Source: Actinoplanes campanulatus (GTDB lineage Bacteria > Actinomycetota > Actinomycetes > Mycobacteriales > Micromonosporaceae). Taken from it: DNA of 64,000 nucleotides. Each line of letters opens with the position of its first letter. Position 1 is the stretch's first letter. The stretch is from NCBI RefSeq assembly GCF_014647795.1, contig NZ_BMPW01000012.1, positions 186,001 to 250,000 of the forward strand, in the 5' to 3' direction. The position numbers and the translations under genes are program-made. Under the pieces are notes generated by a model, which was not told where the DNA came from, did no database searches, and worked only from the letters and a program-made list of their open reading frames with translations. Positions 55,279-64,000 of the stretch are shown here, piece by piece.

Positions 55279-56646
55279 TCAATCGGGGTTGGCGGCCGGC
55301 CGGATGGCGGCCTCCGCATCGAGGGTGACCCCCGCCGGGAGGGAATTGATCAGCGCGGTGGGGACCTCGATGGCGTTCGCGGCGGCGTAGCCGAGGCGTG
55401 CCACCGTGTCGGCGTCGGGGATCGCGTGGCGCAGGCCGATGTCGGTGATCAGCATGAAGCCGCCGGATCCCGGTACGCGGACCAGCTCGAACCGCCCCGC
55501 CGGGACCTGGACCGCGTCGGCGAGCGGGCGGCCGTTGCCGGTGGCGCCGCCGGTCGGGATGGTGGCGCCGAACGCGCCGGCGGGAGCGCCCACCGAGATC
55601 GCCGGGGGTTTGTCCGCGGCCGTGGTCACCGCGCAGGCCGATGCGCCCTGGTCGATGGTGGCCAGCCGGGGCACTACCTGCGGGCCGCGGACCGACGGGT
55701 CGTCGTTCTGCAGGGCGCGGCTCTCCGGGATGGCGGTCAGGTCGTTGACCGAGATCTGCTCGGGGCGGTCCGGGAAGCCGGCGTTGAGGACCGCCTGCTG
55801 GAGTGGGGTGATGGCGGCGCGGCCGTCGTTCAGGACGAGGTAGAACTGCTGGCCGCTGCCGGTCTGGGTGACCAGGATGTCGCCGTTGTCGAAGCCGGGC
55901 GCGGCCGGGGACGGGTTGCCGCGGCCGTTGACGTTGATCGGGGCGATGTCGGCGCCGGACGGGAGGGCGTTGAGCCAGGCGGTGCCGATCCGGACCGGTT
56001 GGGCGGCGCCGAACAGGGCCTGCACCGTCGTACGCGAATCCTTGACCTCATGTTTGCGGCCCTGCCAGATCAGGTGCACGTCGCCGGTGATGACGTCCGT
56101 GGTGAGCAGGGCGCGGTCGCCGGCCGGGGTGGCCGCGGGGGAGCCCGCGCCGACCAGCAGGACCGTGCTGGGGCGGTTGCCGGGGACCGCGCACACCGTC
56201 CACGGCAGGCGGGTCTGGCGGGCCGCCTCGGGCAGTGAGGCGGGGGCGCCGGCGATCCCGATGGTGACGCCGCGCGGGGTGCCGGTCAGGGACTTGGCGG
56301 CGATCCGGAAGACCGGTGGGTCGGGGCGGCCGGCGGCCAGTTTCGCGGAGGTGAAGTTGAGCGTGGGGTTGAGCCGGCCGCGCAGGTAGACGAAGCTGGC
56401 GCCGGTCTCGCGTTCGACCACCACCGAGCCCTCCTGCTGCCACTGGTTCGCGCCGGTCCGGGTGAGCAGGCCGTAGATGCCGAACCCGGCGGCGACCAGG
56501 ATCGCCACCATGATCCCGCCGAAGAGGGCGCCGACGCCGCGGCGCAGCGGCGACTGGGCCGGGTCGGTCTCGCGCATCACCAGCGCCGAGATCACCCGCT
56601 GGTTCATGAACTGGTACGACTGCAACTGGTCGCGGCGCGAGATCAC
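55279..56646 (-). CDS. eccB: Type VII secretion protein EccB
   Basis: 455 residues. A short cytoplasmic N-terminus (SRRDQLQSYQFMNQRVISALVMR, highly conserved in EccB), one membrane helix (GGIMVAILVAAGFGIYGLL), and a large periplasmic domain of repeats. EccB forms the outer rim of the ESX channel. Starts at GTG 56646, six bases from the eccD stop, so they are cotranscribed as eccD-eccB. Confidence 0.94.
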   Translation of the reverse strand: MISRRDQLQSYQFMNQRVISALVMRETDPAQSPLRRGVGALFGGIMVAILVAAGFGIYGLLTRTGANQWQQEGSVVVERETGASFVYLRGRLNPTLNFTSAKLAAGRPDPPVFRIAAKSLTGTPRGVTIGIAGAPASLPEAARQTRLPWTVCAVPGNRPSTVLLVGAGSPAATPAGDRALLTTDVITGDVHLIWQGRKHEVKDSRTTVQALFGAAQPVRIGTAWLNALPSGADIAPINVNGRGNPSPAAPGFDNGDILVTQTGSGQQFYLVLNDGRAAITPLQQAVLNAGFPDRPEQISVNDLTAIPESRALQNDDPSVRGPQVVPRLATIDQGASACAVTTAADKPPAISVGAPAGAFGATIPTGGATGNGRPLADAVQVPAGRFELVRVPGSGGFMLITDIGLRHAIPDADTVARLGYAAANAIEVPTALINSLPAGVTLDAEAAIRPAANPD

Positions 56647-56652
56647 CGGCGG

Positions 56653-58062
56653 TCACCCCCCGAACGACGCGAACAGGCCGCGGATGTCGTCGAAGACGCC
56701 GATCACCGCGCAGGCGAGCGGGATCAGCGCCATGATCGCGACGATGTCCAGGATGTCGGCGGCACGTCCCAGGTACGGCGACGGCGCCTTGCGGCTGTAG
56801 ATCAGTGCCGACGGCAGGGCCACCGCGACCACCACGGCCGCGCCGGCGACCAGCACCACCCCGGAGACGGCTCCGGTGACGACCGGGCCGACACCGAGCC
56901 CGGCCAGCCCGACCAGCCCGGCCGTCAGCAGCGGCACCCGCTGCTGCGGGGTGGGCAGCAGCCGGGCCCGCAGCAGCAGCGCGGCGATCGCGGCGACCAT
57001 CAGCAGCACGGCCGCGGTGTCCGGGCCGGACAGCGCCAGCCAGGCCATCGCCACCACACTGCACAGCGCCGCCGACAGGATGAACCCGGTCAGCACCTCG
57101 GCGGCCCGGACCACGGCGGCGAACACGTCCGCCCGGCGCGGCATCGGCTTGTCCGCCAGGATCTCCTCGGCCCGGTTCGGCAGGTCCGGGAACGGCAGCC
57201 GGCCCAGCCAGCCGGCCAACACCGGATAGGCCGGGAGCAGCCCGATCGCGGCGGTCAGCGCCACCGCGGCGGCGCCCTCCGCGGACATCCCGGCGAGCGC
57301 CAGCGTCGCGGCCGGCAGACCGGTCAGGGCGGCCGCCATGCCGGCCACGAAGAGCCGGGCCTGCCCGGCCACCCCGGCGTGCCCGATCACGCTGACCACA
57401 AGCAGCGCGGACGAGCCGAGGACCAGGCCGGGGGCGCCCACGCCGAGGAATCCGCCGTCGGGCCGGGTCAGCAGCCAGGCGCCACCGAAGAACGCGTACG
57501 GCAGCCCGCTCGCGGCCACCACCCCGCCGGCGTTCGCGTCCCCGAACGCCCGGGACAGCAGGATCCCGAGGACCGCGCAGGCCAGCGACACCACCAGGGC
57601 GACCACGCCGGGCAGCACCCAGGCGGGACCGGTGGCGGCCAGCCCGGTCAGGCCGAGCAGCAGGGCGGCGGCGGTGACCGCGAGCCCGCAGCGCCGGGTG
57701 GCGGCCGGGCTCCAGGACCGGGCGGCCCGCCGGGAGCCGCTGGCGATCACCTCGACCACGTCGTCGTACGCCAGCTCCGGCCAGTCCTCCCGGGCCGGGT
57801 TGAGGTGCAGCAGTTCCCCGTCGCGGACGCCCTGCGCGGCCAGGTTGCGCCCGGGTTCGAGGGCGGTGCCGGTGGCGCGGCGCAGCACCCATCCGCCGTA
57901 CCGCTCGGCCGGCTCGCCCAGCGCGCCCTCGGCATGCCGGAGCAGGTGTGGCAGCAGCTCGGCGACGAGCATGTTGTCGGGCAGCGCGAGGTCGAGGCGG
58001 CGGGTCGGCGCCGCGATGGTCACCCGGGCCAGCGAGGGCCCGCTCGGTGCGGGTGCGCTCAC
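56653..58062 (-). CDS. eccD: Type VII secretion integral membrane protein EccD
   Basis: 469 residues. The N-terminal ~90 residues form a ubiquitin-like domain (RVTIAAPTRRLDLALPDNMLVAELLPHLL), followed by eleven predicted helices. EccD makes the transport pore. I favour GTG 58062: TACGTT lies at the -10 position with seven bases before it, suggesting a leaderless message. A GTG at 58104 in frame has no ribosome site. Confidence 0.9.
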   Translation of the reverse strand: MSAPAPSGPSLARVTIAAPTRRLDLALPDNMLVAELLPHLLRHAEGALGEPAERYGGWVLRRATGTALEPGRNLAAQGVRDGELLHLNPAREDWPELAYDDVVEVIASGSRRAARSWSPAATRRCGLAVTAAALLLGLTGLAATGPAWVLPGVVALVVSLACAVLGILLSRAFGDANAGGVVAASGLPYAFFGGAWLLTRPDGGFLGVGAPGLVLGSSALLVVSVIGHAGVAGQARLFVAGMAAALTGLPAATLALAGMSAEGAAAVALTAAIGLLPAYPVLAGWLGRLPFPDLPNRAEEILADKPMPRRADVFAAVVRAAEVLTGFILSAALCSVVAMAWLALSGPDTAAVLLMVAAIAALLLRARLLPTPQQRVPLLTAGLVGLAGLGVGPVVTGAVSGVVLVAGAAVVVAVALPSALIYSRKAPSPYLGRAADILDIVAIMALIPLACAVIGVFDDIRGLFASFGG

Positions 58063-58069
58063 AGTGGAC

Positions 58070-58075
58070 AACGTA
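58070..58075 (-). promoter_or_regulatory. Possible -10 element for leaderless eccD
   Basis: On the minus strand TACGTT lies seven bases before GTG 58062. No strong -35 is seen. It lies in the 91-base divergent gap with eccC. Confidence 0.35.
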
Positions 58076-58153
58076 GCAAGCTGCGAAGATCCATTCACGT
58101 GCACGAATGACGGATAGGATGGTCGTCGCTACGTCACCCACGGGGAGCCCAGT

Positions 58154-61100
58154 GTGACAGTAACGATCATCAAGCGTCCGCCACGCCGGCCCGCGCCCGT
58201 GATGCCCTCCGGCGAGGTTCCGCTCGACCCGCCGCCCGAGGTGCCGCCGCCCCAGGGTAAAGGCTGGCAGCGGATGCTGATGATCCTGCCGATGGGCGCC
58301 GGCGCGGCCGCCATGGGTCTGATGATGGGCACCCAGCGCAGCGGCCCGATCGCCTACGTGGCCGGCGCGATGTACGGCGTCTCCATCCTCGGCATGATCG
58401 CGATGATGGCGGGCAACCAGAGCGGCCCGGGCAAACGCGAGATGATCGAGGCCCGCCGGCAGTACCTGCGGCATCTCTCCCAGCTCCGGGCTCAGCTTCG
58501 GGACACCATCCGCCGCCAGCGGGAGGCGCTCTACTACCGCAACCCGGACCCGGAGACCCTCTGGACGTTCACCGAGAGCGGCCGCCTCTGGGAGCGCCGC
58601 CGCGGCGACGCCGACTTCACCGTGGTCCGGATCGCGGTCGGCCCGCAGGAGGTGGCCACCCGTCTCGTCCCGCCGCAGACCCGGCCGGTCGACGAGCTGG
58701 AGCCGCTCTGCGCCATGGCGCTGCGCAGGTTCGTGAGCACCTACTCGGTGGTGCCGGACCTGCCGGTCTCGGTGGCGCTGCGCGACTTCTCGCACATCTA
58801 CGTGCGCGGCGCCGACCAGCCGGTGCACGACTTCAGCCGGGCCCTGATCGCCCAGATGGCCACCTTCCACGCCCCCGACGACCTGCGGATCGGCGTCTGC
58901 GTGCCGGACCACGAGCGCCCCCGCTGGGAGTGGGTGAAATGGCTGCCGCACGGCCAGCACCCGGGCAAGACCGACGCCATCGGCCCGGTCCGGCTGGTCG
59001 CCCCGAGCATCCCGGCGCTCGAGGCGATGCTCGACGACGTGCTGGTCAACCGGCCCCGGTTCGACCCGGCCGGCGCGCCCGGCGGCGGCCCGCACGTCAT
59101 GGTGATCATCGACGGCGGCTCGACGGCCGGCTCCGACCACCTGATGACCGAGGGCGGCGTCGCCGGGGTCACCATCGTCGACCTGTCGGTGCCGCCGCCC
59201 CGGCTGCTCGACGACAGCTCGGTGGTCCTGGAGATCGCCGCCGACGGCACGGTCACCGGCACCACGATGGACGGTCCCACCGAGGTCGGAAAGGCGGACG
59301 TGCTGAGTCCCGCGGAGGCCGAGGTGCTGGCCCGGGAGCTGGCGCCGCTGCGGTTGTCGGCCGCCTCGTTCGCCGACCAGCCGGCCATCTCCCAGGACAC
59401 CGGGCTGGCCGAGCTGCTGGAACAACCCGACCCGTACGGCATCGACCTCAACGAGCTGTGGGCCAGCCGCCCCAACCGGGACCGGCTGCGCGTCCCGATC
59501 GGGGTCGGTCTCGACGGCCGCCCGGTCGAGCTGGACCTCAAGGAGTCCGCGCAGGACGGCATGGGCCCGCACGGCCTGCTCGTCGGCGCCACCGGCTCCG
59601 GCAAGTCCGAGCTGCTGCGCACGCTGGTGCTGGCGCTCGCCATGACGCACAGCCCGGAGATCCTCAACCTGCTGCTGGTCGACTTCAAGGGCGGCGCCAC
59701 GTTCGCCTCCCTGGACCGGCTGCCGCACACCGCCGCGATGATCACCAACCTGGAGGACGAGCTGCCCCTGGTCGACCGGATGCTCGGCGCCATCCAGGGC
59801 GAGCTGACCCGGCGGCAGGAGCTGCTGCGCAAGGCCGGCAACTACGCGTCCCAGCGCGACTACGAGCGGGCCCGCTCGGCCGGGGTGCCGCTGGCCCCGC
59901 TGCCCAGCCTGCTGTTCATCGTCGACGAGTTCTCCGAGCTGCTCAGCGCCCGGCCCGACTTCATCGACATGTTCGTCCAGATCGGGCGGGTCGGCCGGTC
60001 GCTCGGCATCCACCTGCTGCTGGCCTCGCAGAAACTCGAGGAGGGGCGGCTGCGCGGGCTCGAGTCGCACCTGTCGTACCGGATCGGGTTGCGCACCTTC
60101 TCGTCGATGGAGAGCCGGGCCGTGCTCGGGGTGCCGGACGCCTATGAACTGCCCCGATCGCCGGGGCACGGCTATCTGCGTACCGGAACCGAGGGTTTGA
60201 TCCGGGTGAAGGCCGCCTATGTCTCCGGGGTCGTCCGGCAGAACGGCGACCTGCCCGGCGCCGGCGGCCGGGGCGGCAACCCGATCCGCGAGTTCTCCAC
60301 CTTCTACGTGGCGCCGCTGCTCTCCGACTCACCGGACGAGGAGGCCGCCCCACCGGAGGAGACCGCGACCGGGGACACCCTCATCGAGGTGCTGGTCCGG
60401 CAGATGGAGGGCAAGGGCGCGCCGGCCCACGAGGTGTGGCTGCCGCCGCTGGACAAGGCGCCCACCCTGGGCCAGATGCTGCCGCCGGTCGTCACCGTGC
60501 CGGAGCGCGGGCTCACCGTCGACGCCGAGGAGCGGTTCGGCGCCCTGCACGCGCTCGGCGGGATCATCGACAAGCCGTACGAGCAGCGCCGCGACCCGAT
60601 GTGGCTGGACCTGGCCGGGGCGGCCGGCAACGTGATGGTGGTCGGGTCCGCCCAGTCCGGCAAGTCCAACCTGCTGCGCACCCTGGTGGTCAGCCTGGCG
60701 CTCACGCACACCCCGCGCGAAGTGCAGTTCTACGGGCTGGACTTCGGCGGCGGCCCGCTCAGCGCGCTCGCCGACCTGCCGCACGCCGGCGGGGTGGCGA
60801 CCCGGCGCGATGTGGACAAGGTCCGCCGCACCATCGCCGAGCTGCACGGTCTGATGCGGGCCCGGGAGGAGATGTTCGCCCGGGAGAGCGTGGAGGGCGC
60901 CGCGGCCTACCGGCGGGCCAAGGCGCAGGGCCGGTTCGCCGAGGACGCGTTCGGTGACGTCTTCCTCGTGGTCGACGGCTGGTCCACGCTGCGCACCGAG
61001 TTCGAGGACCTGGAAGGCGCCGTGCACGAGCTGGCCAACCGGGGGCTCGGCTTCGGCATCCACATCCTCGCCGCCACGAACCGGTGGATGGACGTCCGCC

Positions 61101-62104
61101 CGCAGATCCGCGACGTCTTCGGCACCCGCGTCGAGCTGCGCCTCGGCGAGGCCAGCGACTCGGTGATCAACCGGCGGGAGGCGGTCAACGTGCCGGAGGA
61201 CGCGCCCGGCCGCGGCCTCACCCCGGACGGCTATCACTTCCTCGCGGCACTGCCCCGCATCGACCGCGAGCAGCGCGTCGACGACCTGGCCGACGCGGTC
61301 GCCGAGCTGGTCCGGCACGCCGCCGACCACTGGACCACCACGCCCGCCCCGCCGGTGCGCCTGCTGCCCGCCGAGCTACCGTTCGAGGGGCTGCCCCTGG
61401 CCCGCGGCGGCGCCGTCCCGATCGGCATCGCCGAGGTCGACCTGCAACCCGTCCACCTCGACTTCGACGCGGAACCGCACGCGCTGCTCTTCGGCGACGT
61501 GGAGAGCGGCAAGAGCTCCTTCCTGCGCAGCCTGGCCCGATCCATCGCCGCGTCACACACCCCCGCCGAGGCCCGGCTGCTCCTCGTCGACCTGCGGCGC
61601 AGCCTGCTCGGCTGCGTCGCCCCCGAGCACACCATCGGCTACGGCACCTCACACCAGGTCACCGCCGACCTGATCAACCAGGTGGCGGTGGCCATGCGGG
61701 AGCGCCTCCCCGGCCCGGACGTCACCCCCGAGATGCTCAGCAACCGCAGCTGGTGGAAGGGCCCGGAACTCTACGTCCTCGTCGACGACTTCGACCTGAT
61801 CGCGTCGGCCAGCCCGAACCCGCTCACCCCACTGCTCGAATTCCTGCCCCAGGCCCGCGACATCGGCCTGCACGTGGTGATCACCCGCCGGATCGGCGGC
61901 GCCGGGCGTGCCATGTTCGACCCGGTCATCGGCCGCATCCGGGAACTCGCCTCACCCGGGATCATGATGTCCGGATCCCGCGAGGAGGGCCCGCTCTTCG
62001 GCAACATCAAACCCCAGCCGCTGCCGCCGGGCCGCGCGTGGATGATCACCCGACGGCACGGCGCGCGGTTGGTCCAGCTCGCGTGGTCCCCTCCGGCCCG
62101 TTGA
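58154..62104 (+). CDS. eccC: EccC, fused three-domain FtsK/SpoIIIE ATPase
   Basis: 1,316 residues: two membrane helices near residues 40-85, then three ATPase domains. Walker A motifs are GATGSGKS near residue 478, GSAQSGKS near 830 and GDVESGKS near 1,113. The first is the canonical motor domain; the second and third bind the substrate signal. Here EccCa and EccCb are one chain. It drives export of WXG100 proteins. GTG 58154 follows GGGGAGCCCA. Confidence 0.95.
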   Translation: MTVTIIKRPPRRPAPVMPSGEVPLDPPPEVPPPQGKGWQRMLMILPMGAGAAAMGLMMGTQRSGPIAYVAGAMYGVSILGMIAMMAGNQSGPGKREMIEARRQYLRHLSQLRAQLRDTIRRQREALYYRNPDPETLWTFTESGRLWERRRGDADFTVVRIAVGPQEVATRLVPPQTRPVDELEPLCAMALRRFVSTYSVVPDLPVSVALRDFSHIYVRGADQPVHDFSRALIAQMATFHAPDDLRIGVCVPDHERPRWEWVKWLPHGQHPGKTDAIGPVRLVAPSIPALEAMLDDVLVNRPRFDPAGAPGGGPHVMVIIDGGSTAGSDHLMTEGGVAGVTIVDLSVPPPRLLDDSSVVLEIAADGTVTGTTMDGPTEVGKADVLSPAEAEVLARELAPLRLSAASFADQPAISQDTGLAELLEQPDPYGIDLNELWASRPNRDRLRVPIGVGLDGRPVELDLKESAQDGMGPHGLLVGATGSGKSELLRTLVLALAMTHSPEILNLLLVDFKGGATFASLDRLPHTAAMITNLEDELPLVDRMLGAIQGELTRRQELLRKAGNYASQRDYERARSAGVPLAPLPSLLFIVDEFSELLSARPDFIDMFVQIGRVGRSLGIHLLLASQKLEEGRLRGLESHLSYRIGLRTFSSMESRAVLGVPDAYELPRSPGHGYLRTGTEGLIRVKAAYVSGVVRQNGDLPGAGGRGGNPIREFSTFYVAPLLSDSPDEEAAPPEETATGDTLIEVLVRQMEGKGAPAHEVWLPPLDKAPTLGQMLPPVVTVPERGLTVDAEERFGALHALGGIIDKPYEQRRDPMWLDLAGAAGNVMVVGSAQSGKSNLLRTLVVSLALTHTPREVQFYGLDFGGGPLSALADLPHAGGVATRRDVDKVRRTIAELHGLMRAREEMFARESVEGAAAYRRAKAQGRFAEDAFGDVFLVVDGWSTLRTEFEDLEGAVHELANRGLGFGIHILAATNRWMDVRPQIRDVFGTRVELRLGEASDSVINRREAVNVPEDAPGRGLTPDGYHFLAALPRIDREQRVDDLADAVAELVRHAADHWTTTPAPPVRLLPAELPFEGLPLARGGAVPIGIAEVDLQPVHLDFDAEPHALLFGDVESGKSSFLRSLARSIAASHTPAEARLLLVDLRRSLLGCVAPEHTIGYGTSHQVTADLINQVAVAMRERLPGPDVTPEMLSNRSWWKGPELYVLVDDFDLIASASPNPLTPLLEFLPQARDIGLHVVITRRIGGAGRAMFDPVIGRIRELASPGIMMSGSREEGPLFGNIKPQPLPPGRAWMITRRHGARLVQLAWSPPAR

Positions 62105-62771
62105 TTCTCTTTCCGGTACGCGTGTCGCCGCTCCCGACCGCACATACGGCAGTTCCCGTGAGTCGGCGCGAGCGTCTGCCCGGTCAAGTCTGTGCCGCCC
62201 CCGCCGGGCTTAGATCGGTGCTCCCGCGGAGTTCCGTCGCCCACCTGCCGGCCTTCGGCCTCCCGCTTGCGCTCGGCCGTTCGTCGCTGTCTTGCTTCCC
62301 AAGCACCGGGGCTGCCGGCTCGCGCTCTCTGCCGCCCGTCCCGCCCAGCCGTTGGTCGCCCTCCTGCTCGCCAAACACCGGGCCTGCCCGCTCGCCGCCG
62401 TTGCGCCGGTCGTGGTGGGCGCGGGGTTGCGGTGGGCGCACGAGCCGGTGAGCGTGTGCGCCCACCACGCCTATCGCCCTGGCGGGCGCCCACACGGCGG
62501 CTTTCGTGCGTGCTCACCCCCGGAACCGCGACCGGATCGCACTCTGAGTGAGCGAAAGGCGCCGTCCACCGGCTTGCGCGGCACATCGGGGTCGTGGGAA
62601 CAACACCGATCCCCTACACGCCCATCAGCCCGGTCACGAGGAGTGACCCCCCCGACGGGTTCGGAGGGTGGCACGGCCGCTGGCAAGCGCAACCAAGCCG
62701 GGCCGAACAGACGGGACGACCTCACACGTACCAAAAAGATCCGAAACACGAACCTCGACCACAAAAGGTCT
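62105..62771. other. Intergenic stretch between convergent eccC and ESX gene
   Basis: 667 bases without a supported gene. Several open frames exist but lack start signals, domains or consistent codon bias. It holds a diverged direct repeat: CTTCCCAAGCACCGGGGCTG near 62296 resembles CTCGCCAAACACCGGGCCTG near 62368. It may be a decayed gene or an untranslated region. Confidence 0.6.
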
Positions 62772-63761
62772 CTAGCGGCGGGGGAGGCCCACGTACTGCT
62801 GCTCGATCGCGGTCTGGTTCAGGAACAGGTAACGGTCGTCGCCGTCGCCGATCAGGGCCATCATGTCGTCGTTCATCGACTGGAGGAGCTGACCGCTCTG
62901 CGGGCGCAGTTTCAGGGCGGCCGCCACCAGGGTCGCCTCGTCGCCGCCGAGCCGCTGGAGAACCACCAGGCCGGCCTCCTGCACGGCCGCGACCCCGGGC
63001 CGGTCCAGTTGCCGCAGGATGGTGAGCTGGGTGTGCCACGGGCCCAGCGGTGGGCTCGCCGCCGGGCCGGTCATCCCCAGGTCGAAGACGGTCATCAGTG
63101 GTGTCTGGGCGGTCCCGCCGTACGGCCCGCCCGGCTCCTGCCCGATCACGGTGAGCCGGTTCTGCTGCCCGGTGGCCCGCTCCCCGAACCCGGCCCACGC
63201 CCGTGGCTCGGTCGTCACCACGACCACCCGCACCCCGACCGAGAACGCCCGGAAGATCAGCAACTGGGCCGCCCACACGCCGCCGACCAGCGTGACCCGG
63301 ACCGGCTCGGGTGCGAACAACCGCAACGGCACCGGCGCCTGCCGCTGGTCCCGCCCGAGCAGCAGCCCCGGCGGCGCGGCCGGGGCGACCGTCACCCGGC
63401 GCAACCCGGCCCGCGGGATCGCGTGCCAGCCGATCCGCAGCCGGCTGACCCGCCCCGACGGCCCGGTCCGCTCCGGTCCGCCGGCACCGTCCTCCGGACC
63501 CGTCGGCGGTCCGTCCGGCGGCCGCTCCGGCGGGTACGTCCCCGGCCGGGCCAGCGGCGCCGACGTCACCGCGGGTGCGGACAAGCCCCGCGCCACCGGC
63601 TCGGCCACCGCCTGCTGCTGGACGAACGGGTCGGCCGGCTCCGGCGCCGGCCGCTGCACCGGCACCGACGCCCGCCCCGACGTCACCTGCCCCGGCTGCC
63701 GGGGCGCGGGCGCCGGCTGCTGATAGGCGGCCGCACCCTCCTGCGGCCACGGCTGGCTCAT
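62772..63761 (-). CDS. ESX-locus protein of unknown function
   Basis: 329 residues. The first ~100 are Pro/Gln/Ala-rich and disordered. The rest is a compact domain with LRIGWHAIPRAGLRRVTV, PLRLFAPEPVRVTLVGGVW and LLIFRAFSVGVRVVVVT; alternating strands and helices without motif. No membrane helix. It overlaps the neighbouring upstream gene by four bases (ATGA). Its adjacency to eccC/eccE suggests a role in type VII secretion. Confidence 0.65.
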   Translation of the reverse strand: MSQPWPQEGAAAYQQPAPAPRQPGQVTSGRASVPVQRPAPEPADPFVQQQAVAEPVARGLSAPAVTSAPLARPGTYPPERPPDGPPTGPEDGAGGPERTGPSGRVSRLRIGWHAIPRAGLRRVTVAPAAPPGLLLGRDQRQAPVPLRLFAPEPVRVTLVGGVWAAQLLIFRAFSVGVRVVVVTTEPRAWAGFGERATGQQNRLTVIGQEPGGPYGGTAQTPLMTVFDLGMTGPAASPPLGPWHTQLTILRQLDRPGVAAVQEAGLVVLQRLGGDEATLVAAALKLRPQSGQLLQSMNDDMMALIGDGDDRYLFLNQTAIEQQYVGLPRR

Positions 63762-64000
63762 CCCGCGCCACCTCCGGTCGGGGCGGTGGCGTAGGCGGCG
63801 GGGCCCTGTTCGCCGTCGAGGGGGAGCAGTTCGCCGCCGGCCCGCCGGACGCCCTCCTGGAGCACCCGGTCCAGGGCGGTCAGGTCCGCGTCCGGGCGGG
63901 CCGCCATCCGGATGAACGCGCGCACCGCCACCTCGTCCCCGGCGCCCGCCCGCAGCAGCAACGCCACACTGGTCTGCGCGGCTGGGGCGGTCGCCGCCCA
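63758..64000 (-). CDS. C-terminal end of probable EccE
   Basis: About 80 codons without the start, which lies beyond the window. The segment VRRAGGELLPLDGEQGPAAYATAPTGGGAG resembles the C-terminus of streptomycete/Actinoplanes EccE-type proteins, and its position after eccB/C/D fits. Overlaps the following gene by ATGA. The assignment is tentative without the membrane part. Confidence 0.5.
   Translation of the reverse strand, partial: WAATAPAAQTSVALLLRAGAGDEVAVRAFIRMAARPDADLTALDRVLQEGVRRAGGELLPLDGEQGPAAYATAPTGGGAG

Noticed and set aside
56048-60169. A 1,373-codon open frame opposite eccC/eccD
   Set aside because: GC-rich codon bias creates long antisense frames; it crosses well-supported eccB, eccD and eccC genes.

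Overview
The window is a GC-rich actinobacterial chromosome segment. Frequent GTG starts, four-base stop/start overlaps, GlnE/GlnA1/GlnA2, a HAAS-PadR pair and an ESX-type (type VII) secretion locus suggest Micromonosporaceae, probably an Actinoplanes-like organism. The taxon is inferred from gene content and style, not from a marker gene. The first 50 kb carry mostly housekeeping genes. The order NIF3 / zinc-ribbon coiled-coil / RNase H-phosphatase ... panB ... glnA2 ... glnE ... glnA1 / RDD resembles the Rv2219-Rv2230 neighbourhood of Mycobacterium tuberculosis, with insertions.

Layout. 1-2311: NIF3 end, zinc-ribbon protein and RNase H/phosphatase, translationally coupled. 2392-5672: secreted GH18 chitinase, then a DUF3311 + MctP-type carboxylate symporter pair. 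5669-9321: two unrecognised proteins, RNase P RNA (minus strand), a TauE/SafE permease and a small TIR-like protein. 9322-14549: a GAPDH paralogue that has lost its catalytic His, a PLP dehydratase, GTP cyclohydrolase II, an M15 peptidase, a methyltransferase and aspartate-semialdehyde dehydrogenase. 14683-19577: a small conserved protein, a 942-residue histone-H1-like Lys/Ala repeat protein followed by a 48-bp perfect palindrome, and an RNB exoribonuclease. 19635-32079: panB, nadE, glnA2, an ECF sigma factor with a membrane partner, DUF350, LtrA, WYL regulator, VOC protein, glutamine amidotransferase and glnE. 32080-39648: zinc-ribbon membrane protein, OhrR-type regulator with an operator-like palindrome, three integral-membrane glycosyltransferase-like proteins and a broken phytase-like esterase gene. 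39716-46385: DrrAB-type ABC exporter, a large AfsR/SARP regulator, a frameshifted YdcF/SanA gene and a HAAS/PadR pair with an operator. 46449-49809: Panacea-Fic toxin-antitoxin pair, glnA1 with a GlnR-type box, and an RDD protein. 49813-64000: the ESX locus, with a Pro-rich WXG-like substrate, a second helical substrate-like protein, two WXG100 proteins, a mycosin that has lost its whole catalytic triad, eccB, eccD, a fused eccC, an unassigned ESX protein and the end of a probable eccE.

How the genes work together. Nitrogen assimilation is the main metabolic theme. GlnA1 keeps the adenylylation tyrosine that GlnE would modify and has a GlnR-type box upstream, while GlnA2 has Trp at that place and should escape GlnE. 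The most unusual signal is a set of apparent pseudoenzymes: a mycosin without Asp/His/Ser, and a GAPDH without its catalytic His and phosphate-binding Arg, lying divergent from a small TIR-like gene. Two further genes (phytase-like and DUF218) are broken by frameshifts, which need read-level confirmation.
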